Below are positions 1 through 7,403 of a stretch of DNA of 64,000 bases, piece after piece. Every line of letters starts with the position of its first letter. Position 1 is the first letter of the stretch. Location of the stretch: positions 1 through 64,000 of the forward strand of contig JAJJPK010000148.1 of assembly GCA_032907565.1 (NCBI GenBank), written 5' to 3'. Source of the stretch: ZC4RG29 sp032907565 (GTDB taxonomy: Bacteria > Bacteroidota > Bacteroidia > Cytophagales > Cyclobacteriaceae). The translations under genes were made by a program, and so were the position numbers. Under the pieces are notes generated by a model. It did not search any database, was not told the origin of the DNA, and worked only from the letters and a program-made list of their open reading frames with translations.

Positions 1-557
1 CTTCCGGTTCCGGCAAGACAACTATAGTAAAGCATCTGCTGGCGAATAATCCGGATCTCGGATTTTCTATCTCAGCATCGACCCGCGACAAGAGAGGAAG
101 AACCGAAGTTGATGGCAAAGATTACTACTTCCTTACACCGGAAGAGTTCAAGCGGAAGATCGACAACGATGAGTTCATTGAATGGGAGGAAGTATACTCC
201 GGCAATTTCTACGGAACTCTGAAATCGGAAATCGAACGCATCTGGAAGGAGGGAAAGAACGTCGTATTTGATGTGGACGTACGCGGTGGACTAAACCTCA
301 AGCGTTACTTTGGCGACCGCGCGCTGGCAGTTTTTGTCAGCGTACCATCTCTCGAGGTACTTCAAACACGACTCAACGAGCGCGGCACCGAAACGGAGGA
401 AAGCCTCTCACGCCGCATGTACAAGGCAAAGTTTGAAACCACCTTCAAGGATCAGTTCGACGTTGTCCTTCTCAATGAGGACCTCGACAAGGCCCTTGCG
501 GAAGCGCAGCGACTGTACGACGAATTCAAAAAGAAGGAAATACCCCTTCCCCGATAG
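1..557 (+). CDS. gmk: Guanylate kinase, 5'-truncated by the window edge
   Basis: Phosphorylates GMP to GDP with ATP in the cytosol, in guanine nucleotide synthesis. The frame is open from base 3 and enters inside the P-loop (S-G-S-G-K-T-T). The GMP-binding region follows with STRDKR, the EVDGKDYYF segment, a FIEW motif and FYGT. The lid and C-terminal helix are present and the stop is at 555-557. Only the first few residues are missing, so the visible part of about 184 residues fits the family's usual length of roughly 190-200. nadD follows 17 nt downstream on the same strand, so the two are probably cotranscribed. Confidence 0.96.
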   Translation, partial: SGSGKTTIVKHLLANNPDLGFSISASTRDKRGRTEVDGKDYYFLTPEEFKRKIDNDEFIEWEEVYSGNFYGTLKSEIERIWKEGKNVVFDVDVRGGLNLKRYFGDRALAVFVSVPSLEVLQTRLNERGTETEESLSRRMYKAKFETTFKDQFDVVLLNEDLDKALAEAQRLYDEFKKKEIPLPR

Positions 558-574
558 CCACCCGCGCGACCGTC

Positions 575-1159
575 ATGGACCAAACTTCCCGGATCGGCTT
601 GTTCTTCGGATCGTTCAACCCCATCCACATCGGGCACCTCATCATCGCTAACATTATGGTGGAAACCACTGACCTCGACAAGGTATGGTTCGTTGTTTCA
701 CCCCAGAATCCTTTTAAACCTGCCAGAGGCTTGCTTCACGAGTTCGATCGTTACGATATGGTAAAGGCAGCGGTCGCCGATAACTACAAGCTGGACGTGA
801 CCGACATAGAATTCCACCTTCCCAAGCCGAGTTATACCATTCATACACTCCTGCATCTTTCCCAGCGCCATCCTTCACGACAATTCAAGGTCATCATCGG
901 GAGCGACAACCTGGAAAGTTTTGTCCGATGGAAGAGCCATGAAAGAATTCTCGAAGACTATGGCCTCTACGTATACCCCAGACCTGGCGCACAACCTTCA
1001 CCGCTCAGTTCGCATCCCAACGTCAGAACCATAGGCGCGCCGCTGCTCAACATCTCCGCTACCTTCATCCGCGATTGTATCCGAAAAGGATGGTCCGTCC
1101 GATACCTGGTCCCCGATCCCGTCGAGGTGATGATTAGAGCGAAGCAGTTTTATCGCTAA
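575..1159 (+). CDS. nadD: Nicotinate-nucleotide adenylyltransferase NadD
   Basis: Adenylates nicotinate mononucleotide to deamido-NAD in NAD biosynthesis, in the cytosol. The 194-residue protein opens with the nucleotidyltransferase signature GSFNPIHIGH (residues 12-21), whose two histidines belong to the T/HxGH active site. It continues with SPQNPFK and a GSDNLESFVRWK segment, and ends with an ISATFIRDCIRKG version of the ISSTxIR motif. Length matches the family. It follows gmk by 17 nt. Downstream is a convergent gap with tetranucleotide repeats. Confidence 0.95.
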   Translation: MDQTSRIGLFFGSFNPIHIGHLIIANIMVETTDLDKVWFVVSPQNPFKPARGLLHEFDRYDMVKAAVADNYKLDVTDIEFHLPKPSYTIHTLLHLSQRHPSRQFKVIIGSDNLESFVRWKSHERILEDYGLYVYPRPGAQPSPLSSHPNVRTIGAPLLNISATFIRDCIRKGWSVRYLVPDPVEVMIRAKQFYR

Positions 1160-1182
1160 AGCCATTCTCCCAATACTCATAT

Positions 1183-1225
1183 TCATTTCACTCACTCACT
1201 CATTCACTCACTCACTCATTTTTTC
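1183..1225. repeat. Tetranucleotide-type tandem repeat, (CACT/CATT)n
   Basis: Degenerate tandem repeat of CACT and CATT units in the gap between nadD (+) and the TauE-like gene (-). It runs directly into a T6 tract. A short CTGGG-CTA-CCCAG stem-loop lies just after it at about 1240-1252. Related units recur at about 30666-30696. Confidence 0.7.
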
Positions 1226-1286
1226 ATCACCGAGAGGGCACTGGGCTACCCAGAGCGGTATCGGGTTTGTCCTTCAACTCTGTCTT

Positions 1287-1970
1287 CTACCTGCACAAGG
1301 GAATAGCCGGATGCACTTCCAGCGGAAGGGGATGACCCACATGAATGTGAATGAAATTTCGGGCGACAAGCAGCAACCCTGCCGTAATAAGCAGGACAGC
1401 GTTTAGTTTTGGTAGGCTGATATGAAGTTTGTTTAACAGGGGGTTTGCTACCATGGGCAGGCCAACCATAGCGGGTAGGGTTCCCGCACCGAAAGCTACC
1501 ATGTAAACGAATCCATTGATGGCGTCTGGTGCGGAGATGGAATAGGCCAGCGCGATGTACGTGAGCCCACATGGCAAAAATCCGTTCAGTGTTCCCAGAA
1601 TAAAGGTTGAAAGAGGAGTTTTCTTTTTAAGTGCTACCCCGAAAAATTGTTTGATATATCCAGTGAAACGAGCGATGAGAGGCGTCGCGAAAGGAATTCT
1701 GAATACGTTTCCGGAAAGCCCCATAATGACGAGGAACGCGCCGGTAATCAATGAGAGTGTCTTTTGGAAGGGAGTGAGATCAAAGAGCCCACCCACCATC
1801 CCCGCAATGGCACCCATCATCCCATAGGTCAGGATCCTGCCCGCATTGTAAACCAATCGCGTAGTCATAGCCCGCGCGGACATGCGTGTCACGGCCATCA
1901 CCAGAGGGCTGCACATCCCTGCGCAATGGAGGCTGCCGGCAAGTCCTACTATGAAGGCGGTCCACATCAT
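1287..1970 (-). CDS. Sulfite exporter TauE/SafE-type (DsbD_2-like) membrane protein, last gene of the cbb3 operon
   Basis: Polytopic inner-membrane protein of 227 residues with about six predicted hydrophobic segments. Two motifs typical of the DsbD_2 / cytochrome c biogenesis transmembrane family are visible: HCAGMC near residue 15 and FLPCG near residue 132. Family members at the end of cbb3 operons are thought to help copper or thiol handling during oxidase assembly; that role is inferred here from position. It starts 2 nt after the ccoH stop. Two adjacent ATG codons are available as start. Confidence 0.85.
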   Translation of the reverse strand: MMWTAFIVGLAGSLHCAGMCSPLVMAVTRMSARAMTTRLVYNAGRILTYGMMGAIAGMVGGLFDLTPFQKTLSLITGAFLVIMGLSGNVFRIPFATPLIARFTGYIKQFFGVALKKKTPLSTFILGTLNGFLPCGLTYIALAYSISAPDAINGFVYMVAFGAGTLPAMVGLPMVANPLLNKLHISLPKLNAVLLITAGLLLVARNFIHIHVGHPLPLEVHPAIPLCR

Positions 1971-1972
1971 GG

Positions 1973-2401
1973 CTACAACACGATGATTTTTTCAACGAAA
2001 TATTCCCGCCCGTTCATCACCCATTGCATTCGCGCCTTATACAGGCCCTTTGCGAGACGTTCAAGGGCGAAGCGCTGTACCGGACCGGCAGAAGGTGCGA
2101 GTTGAAATTCCTGGTCCAGCGACGCATCTGAGGGGCGGAACAACGCGACTGTTCCTGAACTCACTGAAGCCAACTCCGGATAATGTACCTCGAGATGGTT
2201 TTCACGAATCACAATGTCGGGTGTCGTATCCAGTTCGAGGGCATTTTGCTTGCGGTCAAGTTGTTCCTGGTAAGCCAGTTCCTCTTTGTAGTAATCCCGT
2301 GTTACCAGGCTGATGTCCTGACGCACGCATACAGTGACCATCCCCGCGACGAAAGCGGCGAAGAGAACAAACGAAAGAATGATTGCTTTACCCCAATTCA
2401 T
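1973..2401 (-). CDS. ccoH: cbb3 oxidase assembly protein CcoH/FixH
   Basis: FixH-family protein of 142 residues, a single-pass membrane protein needed for cbb3 oxidase assembly. An N-terminal hydrophobic segment (about residues 5-27) is followed by a V-T-RDYYKEELAYQEQLD region typical of FixH. A periplasmic beta-rich domain ends with LYKARMQWVMNGREYF. It sits 1 nt downstream of ccoG and 2 nt upstream of the TauE-like gene, so the three are one transcript. Confidence 0.92.
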   Translation of the reverse strand: MNWGKAIILSFVLFAAFVAGMVTVCVRQDISLVTRDYYKEELAYQEQLDRKQNALELDTTPDIVIRENHLEVHYPELASVSSGTVALFRPSDASLDQEFQLAPSAGPVQRFALERLAKGLYKARMQWVMNGREYFVEKIIVL

Positions 2402-2402
2402 A

Positions 2403-3824
2403 TTATGGTCCGGCTTTGATAGGTCCGATAAAAGTGGTTTTCAACGATTCGACTTTCTCTCCATCGGCGTACACATCGATGTACACCAGACTTCGGGTCT
2501 CTCTGAGCTCCGACTCCGGGATCTGAACGATCACGACGCTCTTGAGTATTCCTTCGGCCGGTACGATCAACGCTTTCTCGCCGGTCTGTTGCAACACTGC
2601 AGAGGAGGGCGAGTTGATACGTAGCTCGAGGGTCTTGTTTTCAAACGTCTTGTTTACAAACTCGATATTGTAAAGATTAGTGATCCCGGCTTCCGTTCGC
2701 TGATACAGCGTACCGGGTACTTTGAGGATGGTAGTCTCAATAACCGAACGTGTAAACACCAGGTATCCGATCACACCCAGCAGGGCCATCAGCACCGCGG
2801 CATAGGCGACTACGCGGGGTGATATGATTTTCTTCACTCCCTTCTCTATGGAGTCGTACGACGCAAAGCGGATCAACCCCTTGGGCCGGTTGATCTTCAC
2901 CATTACGTCGTCACAGGCGTCGATACATGCGGTACAGTTCACGCATTCGAGTTGCGTGCCGTTGCGGATGTCGATACCTGTGGGGCATACGTGAACACAC
3001 AGTTTGCAGTCGATACAATCTCCACCTGTTCTTGGTTCGTTCTTGCGGAGCTTCGCCCTGGGCTCTCCGCGAACCCAGTCGTAAGCCACCACGATCGACT
3101 GCCGGGACAACAATACCCCCTGCAATCGGCCGTACGGGCATACCGCGACACAGGCCTGCTCGCGAAAGCGCGCAAACACGCCGTAGAAGATTCCCGTAAA
3201 GGCGACAAGCCCGGTGAAACCTGCGAGGTGGTCCAGGGGTGAGGTCTGGACAATAGCCAGCGTTTCTTCCGAGCCGATAATGTAAGCCATCGCCGTATGG
3301 GCTATGATAATGGAGATCAGGATAAACACGGCGTGCTTTACCACCTTCTTCGTGATCTTGGTTAGGTTCCAGGGCATCTTATCCAGTCGGCGCTGTGCCT
3401 GCGCGTCGCCCTCAATCCAGTATTCAATCTTTCTGAATACCATTTCCATGAAGAGGGTTTGCGGGCATGCCCAACCGCACCACACGCGCCCGAATACAAC
3501 GGTGAATAGTATGATGAATACGAAAAAGGCGATCAGGGTCAGGGCGAGAAGAAAGAAGTCCTGAGGCCAGAAGGGCTGACCCATGATGACGAACCGGCGT
3601 TCCAGGAAGTTGAGCAACAACATGGGCTGCCCGTCAATCCGGATGAACGGGCCGGCAAAGAAAATGGCTAACAGGATTACCGCTACAATCGCCCTCAGTG
3701 TATGATAGTAGCCTGAGGGTTTCTTGGGGTAAATCCATATACGCTTGCCCTTCTCATCGACTGTAGCTATCGAATTCCTGAATTCGTCGTCATACTGATA
3801 AAGATCTTCTGCACCCTTTTCCAT
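2403..3824 (-). CDS. ccoG: cbb3 oxidase accessory iron-sulfur protein CcoG/FixG
   Basis: Membrane polyferredoxin of 473 residues. In characterised systems CcoG reduces Cu(II) to Cu(I) for insertion into the oxidase. Hydrophobic segments near residues 43-62, 88-112, 165-185 and 335-355 anchor it. An FGRVWCGWACPQT motif (about 111-123) and a CVAVCPYGRLQG motif (about 225-236) flank the membrane part. Two [4Fe-4S] clusters are predicted from cysteines 270/273/276/280 and 294/297/300/304. A C-terminal Ig-like domain (IG_FixG) completes it. It lies 5 nt after ccoP. Confidence 0.96.
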   Translation of the reverse strand: MEKGAEDLYQYDDEFRNSIATVDEKGKRIWIYPKKPSGYYHTLRAIVAVILLAIFFAGPFIRIDGQPMLLLNFLERRFVIMGQPFWPQDFFLLALTLIAFFVFIILFTVVFGRVWCGWACPQTLFMEMVFRKIEYWIEGDAQAQRRLDKMPWNLTKITKKVVKHAVFILISIIIAHTAMAYIIGSEETLAIVQTSPLDHLAGFTGLVAFTGIFYGVFARFREQACVAVCPYGRLQGVLLSRQSIVVAYDWVRGEPRAKLRKNEPRTGGDCIDCKLCVHVCPTGIDIRNGTQLECVNCTACIDACDDVMVKINRPKGLIRFASYDSIEKGVKKIISPRVVAYAAVLMALLGVIGYLVFTRSVIETTILKVPGTLYQRTEAGITNLYNIEFVNKTFENKTLELRINSPSSAVLQQTGEKALIVPAEGILKSVVIVQIPESELRETRSLVYIDVYADGEKVESLKTTFIGPIKAGP

Positions 3825-3829
3825 CGCCC

Positions 3830-4780
3830 CTAATGATCTATTTGTGCCATCACGCTATCCTGTTGCGCCGGTTCTGGTTGTTCCTGGTATAGTTCTCCCT
3901 GCGGTTCTTTTCCACCTGCAACATTGCTTCCCCGCAATGACATCACGAAGAAGGATGCGTCGCGGATCTCTTCCGGTTTCAATATCGGTGCCCACGAAAT
4001 CATGCCCTTTTCAGGTACACCGTTCTTGATGACGGCGAATATGTTCTGAAGGCTTCCGCCATGTAGCCAGTAATCGTCTGTGAGGTTGGGGCCTATTCCG
4101 CCGCCTCCGTCGTTTCGATGGCATGAGGCACAGTTGCTTGTAAAGATAGCCTGTCCCCTGCTAATGATTTCCTCATCGGGTGTGAATACCAGCGTGGCCT
4201 CGTCGATTTCAACCACCTCCCGGGTTGCACGCATTGCATGTACCCGCTCCACATCGGCAAGGTACTCTTCCTCTGAAAGAGGGAGGAGGCCCATCACGTG
4301 GTAAACGAGAAGGTAACCGGCTCCCCAGATGATCGTTCCATAGAAAAGCCACTTCCACCAGGGCGGCAAGTGGTTGTCGAGTTCACGGATGCCGTCGTAG
4401 CTGTGCTCCAAAAGAATCTCTTCTTCCCTTTCAATTGGAGCCGCCCGCGTAAGCCTTTGTGACAGGCGTTTCCACAGGGAGGGCTGGCTTTTATACGCGA
4501 CACCCTGCCGTTCCGCCCGTTCGCGGGCTGCCTGCTCGGTAAGCATGTTGACGACGCGAACCACGTAGATGGCGATTGCAATTGCTGCGATGAGTGTGAC
4601 GATAACCATGCCCGACAGCAGGTACAATACGAACTGTGAGCCACTGCTTGCCGATGTCTGCGCCAGGACACCAATGGGGCATAAAAGTGCGGCGATCAGT
4701 AAGGCAGGCTTGCTGAAGGCCGGTCGGTTATGGATGGAGCGTTTCATTTTGATTGGAATTTTTGTTGTCTGTTCCGTCAT
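3830..4780 (-). CDS. ccoP: cbb3 oxidase subunit III CcoP, single-haem form
   Basis: Membrane-anchored c-type cytochrome that passes electrons to CcoO/CcoN. Hydrophobic segments are at about residues 24-40 and 50-75, and a FixP_N-type segment (WWKWLFYGTIIWGAGYL) at about 141-157. Only one haem-c site is present, CASCH at 217-221, in one cytochrome c domain; proteobacterial CcoP carries two. The start is uncertain: the codon at 4780 gives 316 aa, but one at 4747 gives 305 aa with a better signal-like N terminus (MKRSIHNRPAF...LLC...LAQ). Either start overlaps the 3' end of ccoQ. Confidence 0.93.
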   Translation of the reverse strand: MTEQTTKIPIKMKRSIHNRPAFSKPALLIAALLCPIGVLAQTSASSGSQFVLYLLSGMVIVTLIAAIAIAIYVVRVVNMLTEQAARERAERQGVAYKSQPSLWKRLSQRLTRAAPIEREEEILLEHSYDGIRELDNHLPPWWKWLFYGTIIWGAGYLLVYHVMGLLPLSEEEYLADVERVHAMRATREVVEIDEATLVFTPDEEIISRGQAIFTSNCASCHRNDGGGGIGPNLTDDYWLHGGSLQNIFAVIKNGVPEKGMISWAPILKPEEIRDASFFVMSLRGSNVAGGKEPQGELYQEQPEPAQQDSVMAQIDH

Positions 4781-4931
4781 CGGTGGGCAGCCCCTTCATG
4801 TAATGGATGAAGGATTTGTCGACGGTTAGTACGTACCACAGCAAGATGAGAAAGAACAGAAAAAAGATTACGAACGAAATGACGGGCCAGATGGCCACGT
4901 TTTCGATGCTTTGAAGAATATTCTTGTGCAT
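4728..4931 (-). CDS. ccoQ: cbb3 oxidase subunit IV CcoQ/FixQ
   Basis: Small single-span membrane subunit of 67 residues that stabilises the cbb3 complex in other bacteria. A transmembrane stretch spans about residues 15-38 (WPVISFVIFFLFFLILLWY). The hydrophilic tail, rich in Asp and Asn, is typical. A purine-rich AGGGAGC precedes the ATG. It lies 15 nt after ccoNO and its 3' end overlaps ccoP. Confidence 0.88.
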   Translation of the reverse strand: MHKNILQSIENVAIWPVISFVIFFLFFLILLWYVLTVDKSFIHYMKGLPTDDGTDNKNSNQNETLHP

Positions 4932-4946
4932 GGCTCCCTGATTTTG

Positions 4947-7142
4947 TTAGTCCGTGGATGCTTGTTTGCCGGCTTGGATATCCCGACCCAGTCGCTGCAG
5001 ATAAGCGATAAGGGCTACGATTTCGGCGTCCGGACTGATCTCAATATTGTCGGCCCGCAGGTTGCTTACAATCTTGTTCGCTTGCGCTTCAAGATCCTGT
5101 ATTGCGACCGATTCATACCCTTCTTCGTACGGGACACCGATCTTCCTCAATGCACGTATCTTGGCGGCCGTCTCCGACTTATTGATAGCCTGCTCGAACA
5201 ACCAGGGATACGCCGGCATGATAGAGTTGGCGGAAACAGCGTCCGGCTGATACATGTGGTTGAAATGCCATGAGTCAGAATACTTGCCTCCAACCCGTTG
5301 CAGGTCGGGTCCAGTACGCTTGGAGCCCCAGAGGAAAGGATGGTCGTATACGTATTCTCCTGCTTTCGAGTATTCACCGTTAAGCGGATCATATCGTTCC
5401 ACCTCCGAGCGGAACGGCCGGACCATCTGGGTATGACAGCCCACACAGCCTTCTCGTATGTAAATGTCGCGCCCGTGCAGTTCCAACGGCGTGTATGGCT
5501 TAACGCTGGTTATGGTCGGGACGTTTGATTTTACCAGGAAGGTGGGTACCATTTCGATGATACCACCGATCAGGATGGCGATCAGTGCCAGGAGGGTAAA
5601 AAGGATCGGTTTGCTTTCCAGTACGTGGTGCCAGCCACCGGTGCTGCGTGTGCCGCGTGCAAAAGGTGCGGCCTCTGCAGCTTCTTCCTCCAGGAAGGAG
5701 CCTTGTCGCGCCGTGCGGATCAGGTTATACGTCATGATGATGGCGCCTGTCAGGTAGAGCGCACCGCCTGCAGCGCGCAGCATATACATGGGCAGAATCT
5801 GGACGGTGGTTTCCAGGAAGTTCTTATACACCAGGAATCCTTCCTGATTGAATTCCTGCCACATGAGGCTTTGCGTAATGCCCGATATGTACATGGGCAC
5901 GGCATAGAAGATAATGCCTAGGGTTCCCAGCCAGAAGTGCACGTTGGCAAGGCCGGTCGAATAAAGTTTCGTTCGCCACAACCGCGGAACAAGCCAGTAC
6001 AGCATACCAAAGGTGAGGAAGCCGTTCCAGCCCAAGCCCCCTACGTGAACATGGGCAACGATCCAGTCCGTAAAGTGCGCTATCGCATTTACGTTCTTTA
6101 AGGACAGGAGCGGACCTTCCAGCGTAGCCATACCGTAAGCCGTGACGGCCACGACCATGAACTTCAGCACCGGGTCCTCACGAACACGGTCCCATGCACC
6201 ACGAAGCGTGAGGAGACCGTTAAGCATCCCTCCCCATGAAGGAGCAATCAGCATTATGGAGAACACCGTTCCGAGCGACTGCGCCCAGTCGGGAAGCGAC
6301 GTATACAGCAAGTGGTGTGGTCCCGCCCATATGTATATGAAGATGAGCGACCAGAAGTGGATGATGGAGAGTCGATAGGAGTAAACCGGCCGGTTTGCAG
6401 CCTTTGGAAGGTAATAGTACATCAGCCCCAGGAAGGGCGTGGTTAGAAAGAAGGCAACAGCGTTGTGTCCATACCACCATTGTACTAAAGCATCCTGAAC
6501 ACCGGCGTACCAGGAGTAGCTCTTGAATGCAGTTACCGGAATACCGAACGAATTGACGATGTGCAGGACGGCGACCGTGACGAATGTGGCGATGTAAAAC
6601 CAGATGGCAACATACATGTGCTTCTCCCGTCGCACCAGGATTGTGCCGATCATGTTCCATCCGAACACCACCCATACCACGGCGATGGCGACATCGATAG
6701 GCCATTCGAGTTCTGCATACTCCTTGGAGGTTGTGAGGCCGAGGGGCAGGGTAATCGCAGCGGCCACAATGATCAGCTGCCATCCCCAAAAGTTGATCCA
6801 ACTCAGGGTATCACTGTACATTCTGGTCTTTAGCAAACGCTGGAGCGAGTAGTATATGCCAGCAAACATAGCATTGCCAACAAAAGCAAAGATCACTGCG
6901 TTGGTGTGCAGCGGCCTGATCCTCCCGAAGGTCGTGTACTGCGTGTCGAAGTTGAATACGGGATAGAAAAGTTGAATGGCGGCAGTCAGCCCTACCAGCA
7001 TGCCTACCAGTCCGAATACTACAGTGGCGATAATAAACGCCTTGACGATTCGGTTGTCGTAATTGAATTGCTGAAGTTCCATATAGGTGTCGGTCCGGTC
7101 AAAAATTCCTGACGTGAAAGTAGCGGGCGCACTGTGGTCCAC
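4947..7142 (-). CDS. ccoNO: Fused cytochrome cbb3 oxidase catalytic subunits CcoN-CcoO
   Basis: Terminal oxidase core that reduces oxygen to water and pumps protons. Residues 1-480 are CcoN, a 12-helix haem-copper oxidase subunit I. Visible ligand candidates are H79 (RPLHT), H226 (WWYGHN), H276/H277 (AGPHH), and H364/H366 (AHVHVGG). After a linker at about 480-510 comes CcoO, with a membrane anchor at 513-535 and one haem-c site CVGCH at 566-570 followed by TQMVRPF. Fusion of N and O is usual in Bacteroidota. MELQQF at residue 21 is an alternative start. The dyad at 7166-7181 lies 24 nt upstream. Confidence 0.97.
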   Translation of the reverse strand: MDHSAPATFTSGIFDRTDTYMELQQFNYDNRIVKAFIIATVVFGLVGMLVGLTAAIQLFYPVFNFDTQYTTFGRIRPLHTNAVIFAFVGNAMFAGIYYSLQRLLKTRMYSDTLSWINFWGWQLIIVAAAITLPLGLTTSKEYAELEWPIDVAIAVVWVVFGWNMIGTILVRREKHMYVAIWFYIATFVTVAVLHIVNSFGIPVTAFKSYSWYAGVQDALVQWWYGHNAVAFFLTTPFLGLMYYYLPKAANRPVYSYRLSIIHFWSLIFIYIWAGPHHLLYTSLPDWAQSLGTVFSIMLIAPSWGGMLNGLLTLRGAWDRVREDPVLKFMVVAVTAYGMATLEGPLLSLKNVNAIAHFTDWIVAHVHVGGLGWNGFLTFGMLYWLVPRLWRTKLYSTGLANVHFWLGTLGIIFYAVPMYISGITQSLMWQEFNQEGFLVYKNFLETTVQILPMYMLRAAGGALYLTGAIIMTYNLIRTARQGSFLEEEAAEAAPFARGTRSTGGWHHVLESKPILFTLLALIAILIGGIIEMVPTFLVKSNVPTITSVKPYTPLELHGRDIYIREGCVGCHTQMVRPFRSEVERYDPLNGEYSKAGEYVYDHPFLWGSKRTGPDLQRVGGKYSDSWHFNHMYQPDAVSANSIMPAYPWLFEQAINKSETAAKIRALRKIGVPYEEGYESVAIQDLEAQANKIVSNLRADNIEISPDAEIVALIAYLQRLGRDIQAGKQASTD

Positions 7143-7165
7143 ACATGATTGAGATTAGGAGAAAT

Positions 7166-7181
7166 CCTGACGTACATCAGG
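7166..7181. promoter_or_regulatory. CRP/FNR-type dyad upstream of ccoNO
   Basis: The 16-mer CCTGACGTACATCAGG is an inverted repeat: arms CCTGA and TCAGG are perfect and the inner bases are nearly so. Flanking AAAT on the left and GGTTT on the right extend the symmetry weakly. It sits in the 81-nt gap between the ccoS stop and the ccoNO start, the only sizeable gap in the operon. Its TGA-N6-TCA form fits CRP/FNR-family operators, so an oxygen- or redox-responsive regulator is plausible. The binding protein is inferred, not seen. Confidence 0.5.
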
Positions 7182-7223
7182 GGTTTTGTGGGACTCGGTC
7201 TGTCCGGCTAATACCCTTGGTTA

Positions 7224-7403
7224 TCAGCGCTTTGCAGACTTTTTAGCGGTGCTTTTCTCCTGGTTCTCTTCCTCGAACAGCATACGGATGGAGGGGGTCA
7301 CCACGTCGTCATATTGCCCACTCTTTACCGTCCACCAGAACAAACCCAGGAAGACGAGGGCAATAAGCAGGCTGATGCAGATGAGCAACACTATGATTAT
7401 CAT
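7224..7403 (-). CDS. ccoS: cbb3 oxidase maturation protein CcoS
   Basis: Very short gene of 59 codons, easily missed by length cut-offs. The product starts MIIIVLLICISLLIALVFLG, one transmembrane span, then LFWWTVKSGQYDDV, which is the conserved CcoS signature (FxWAxKxGQFDDxxxP). It ends with TPSIRMLFEEE and a lysine-rich tail. CcoS is needed for cofactor insertion into CcoN in characterised systems. Its ATG overlaps the ccoI stop as ATGA, implying translational coupling. A second tryptophan replaces the usual alanine-type residue in the signature. Confidence 0.93.
   Translation of the reverse strand: MIIIVLLICISLLIALVFLGLFWWTVKSGQYDDVVTPSIRMLFEEENQEKSTAKKSAKR

Noticed and set aside
1183..1225. 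Short CACT/CATT repeats considered as a CRISPR array
   Set aside because: Units are 4 nt without spacers and there are no cas genes; this is a microsatellite-like tract.
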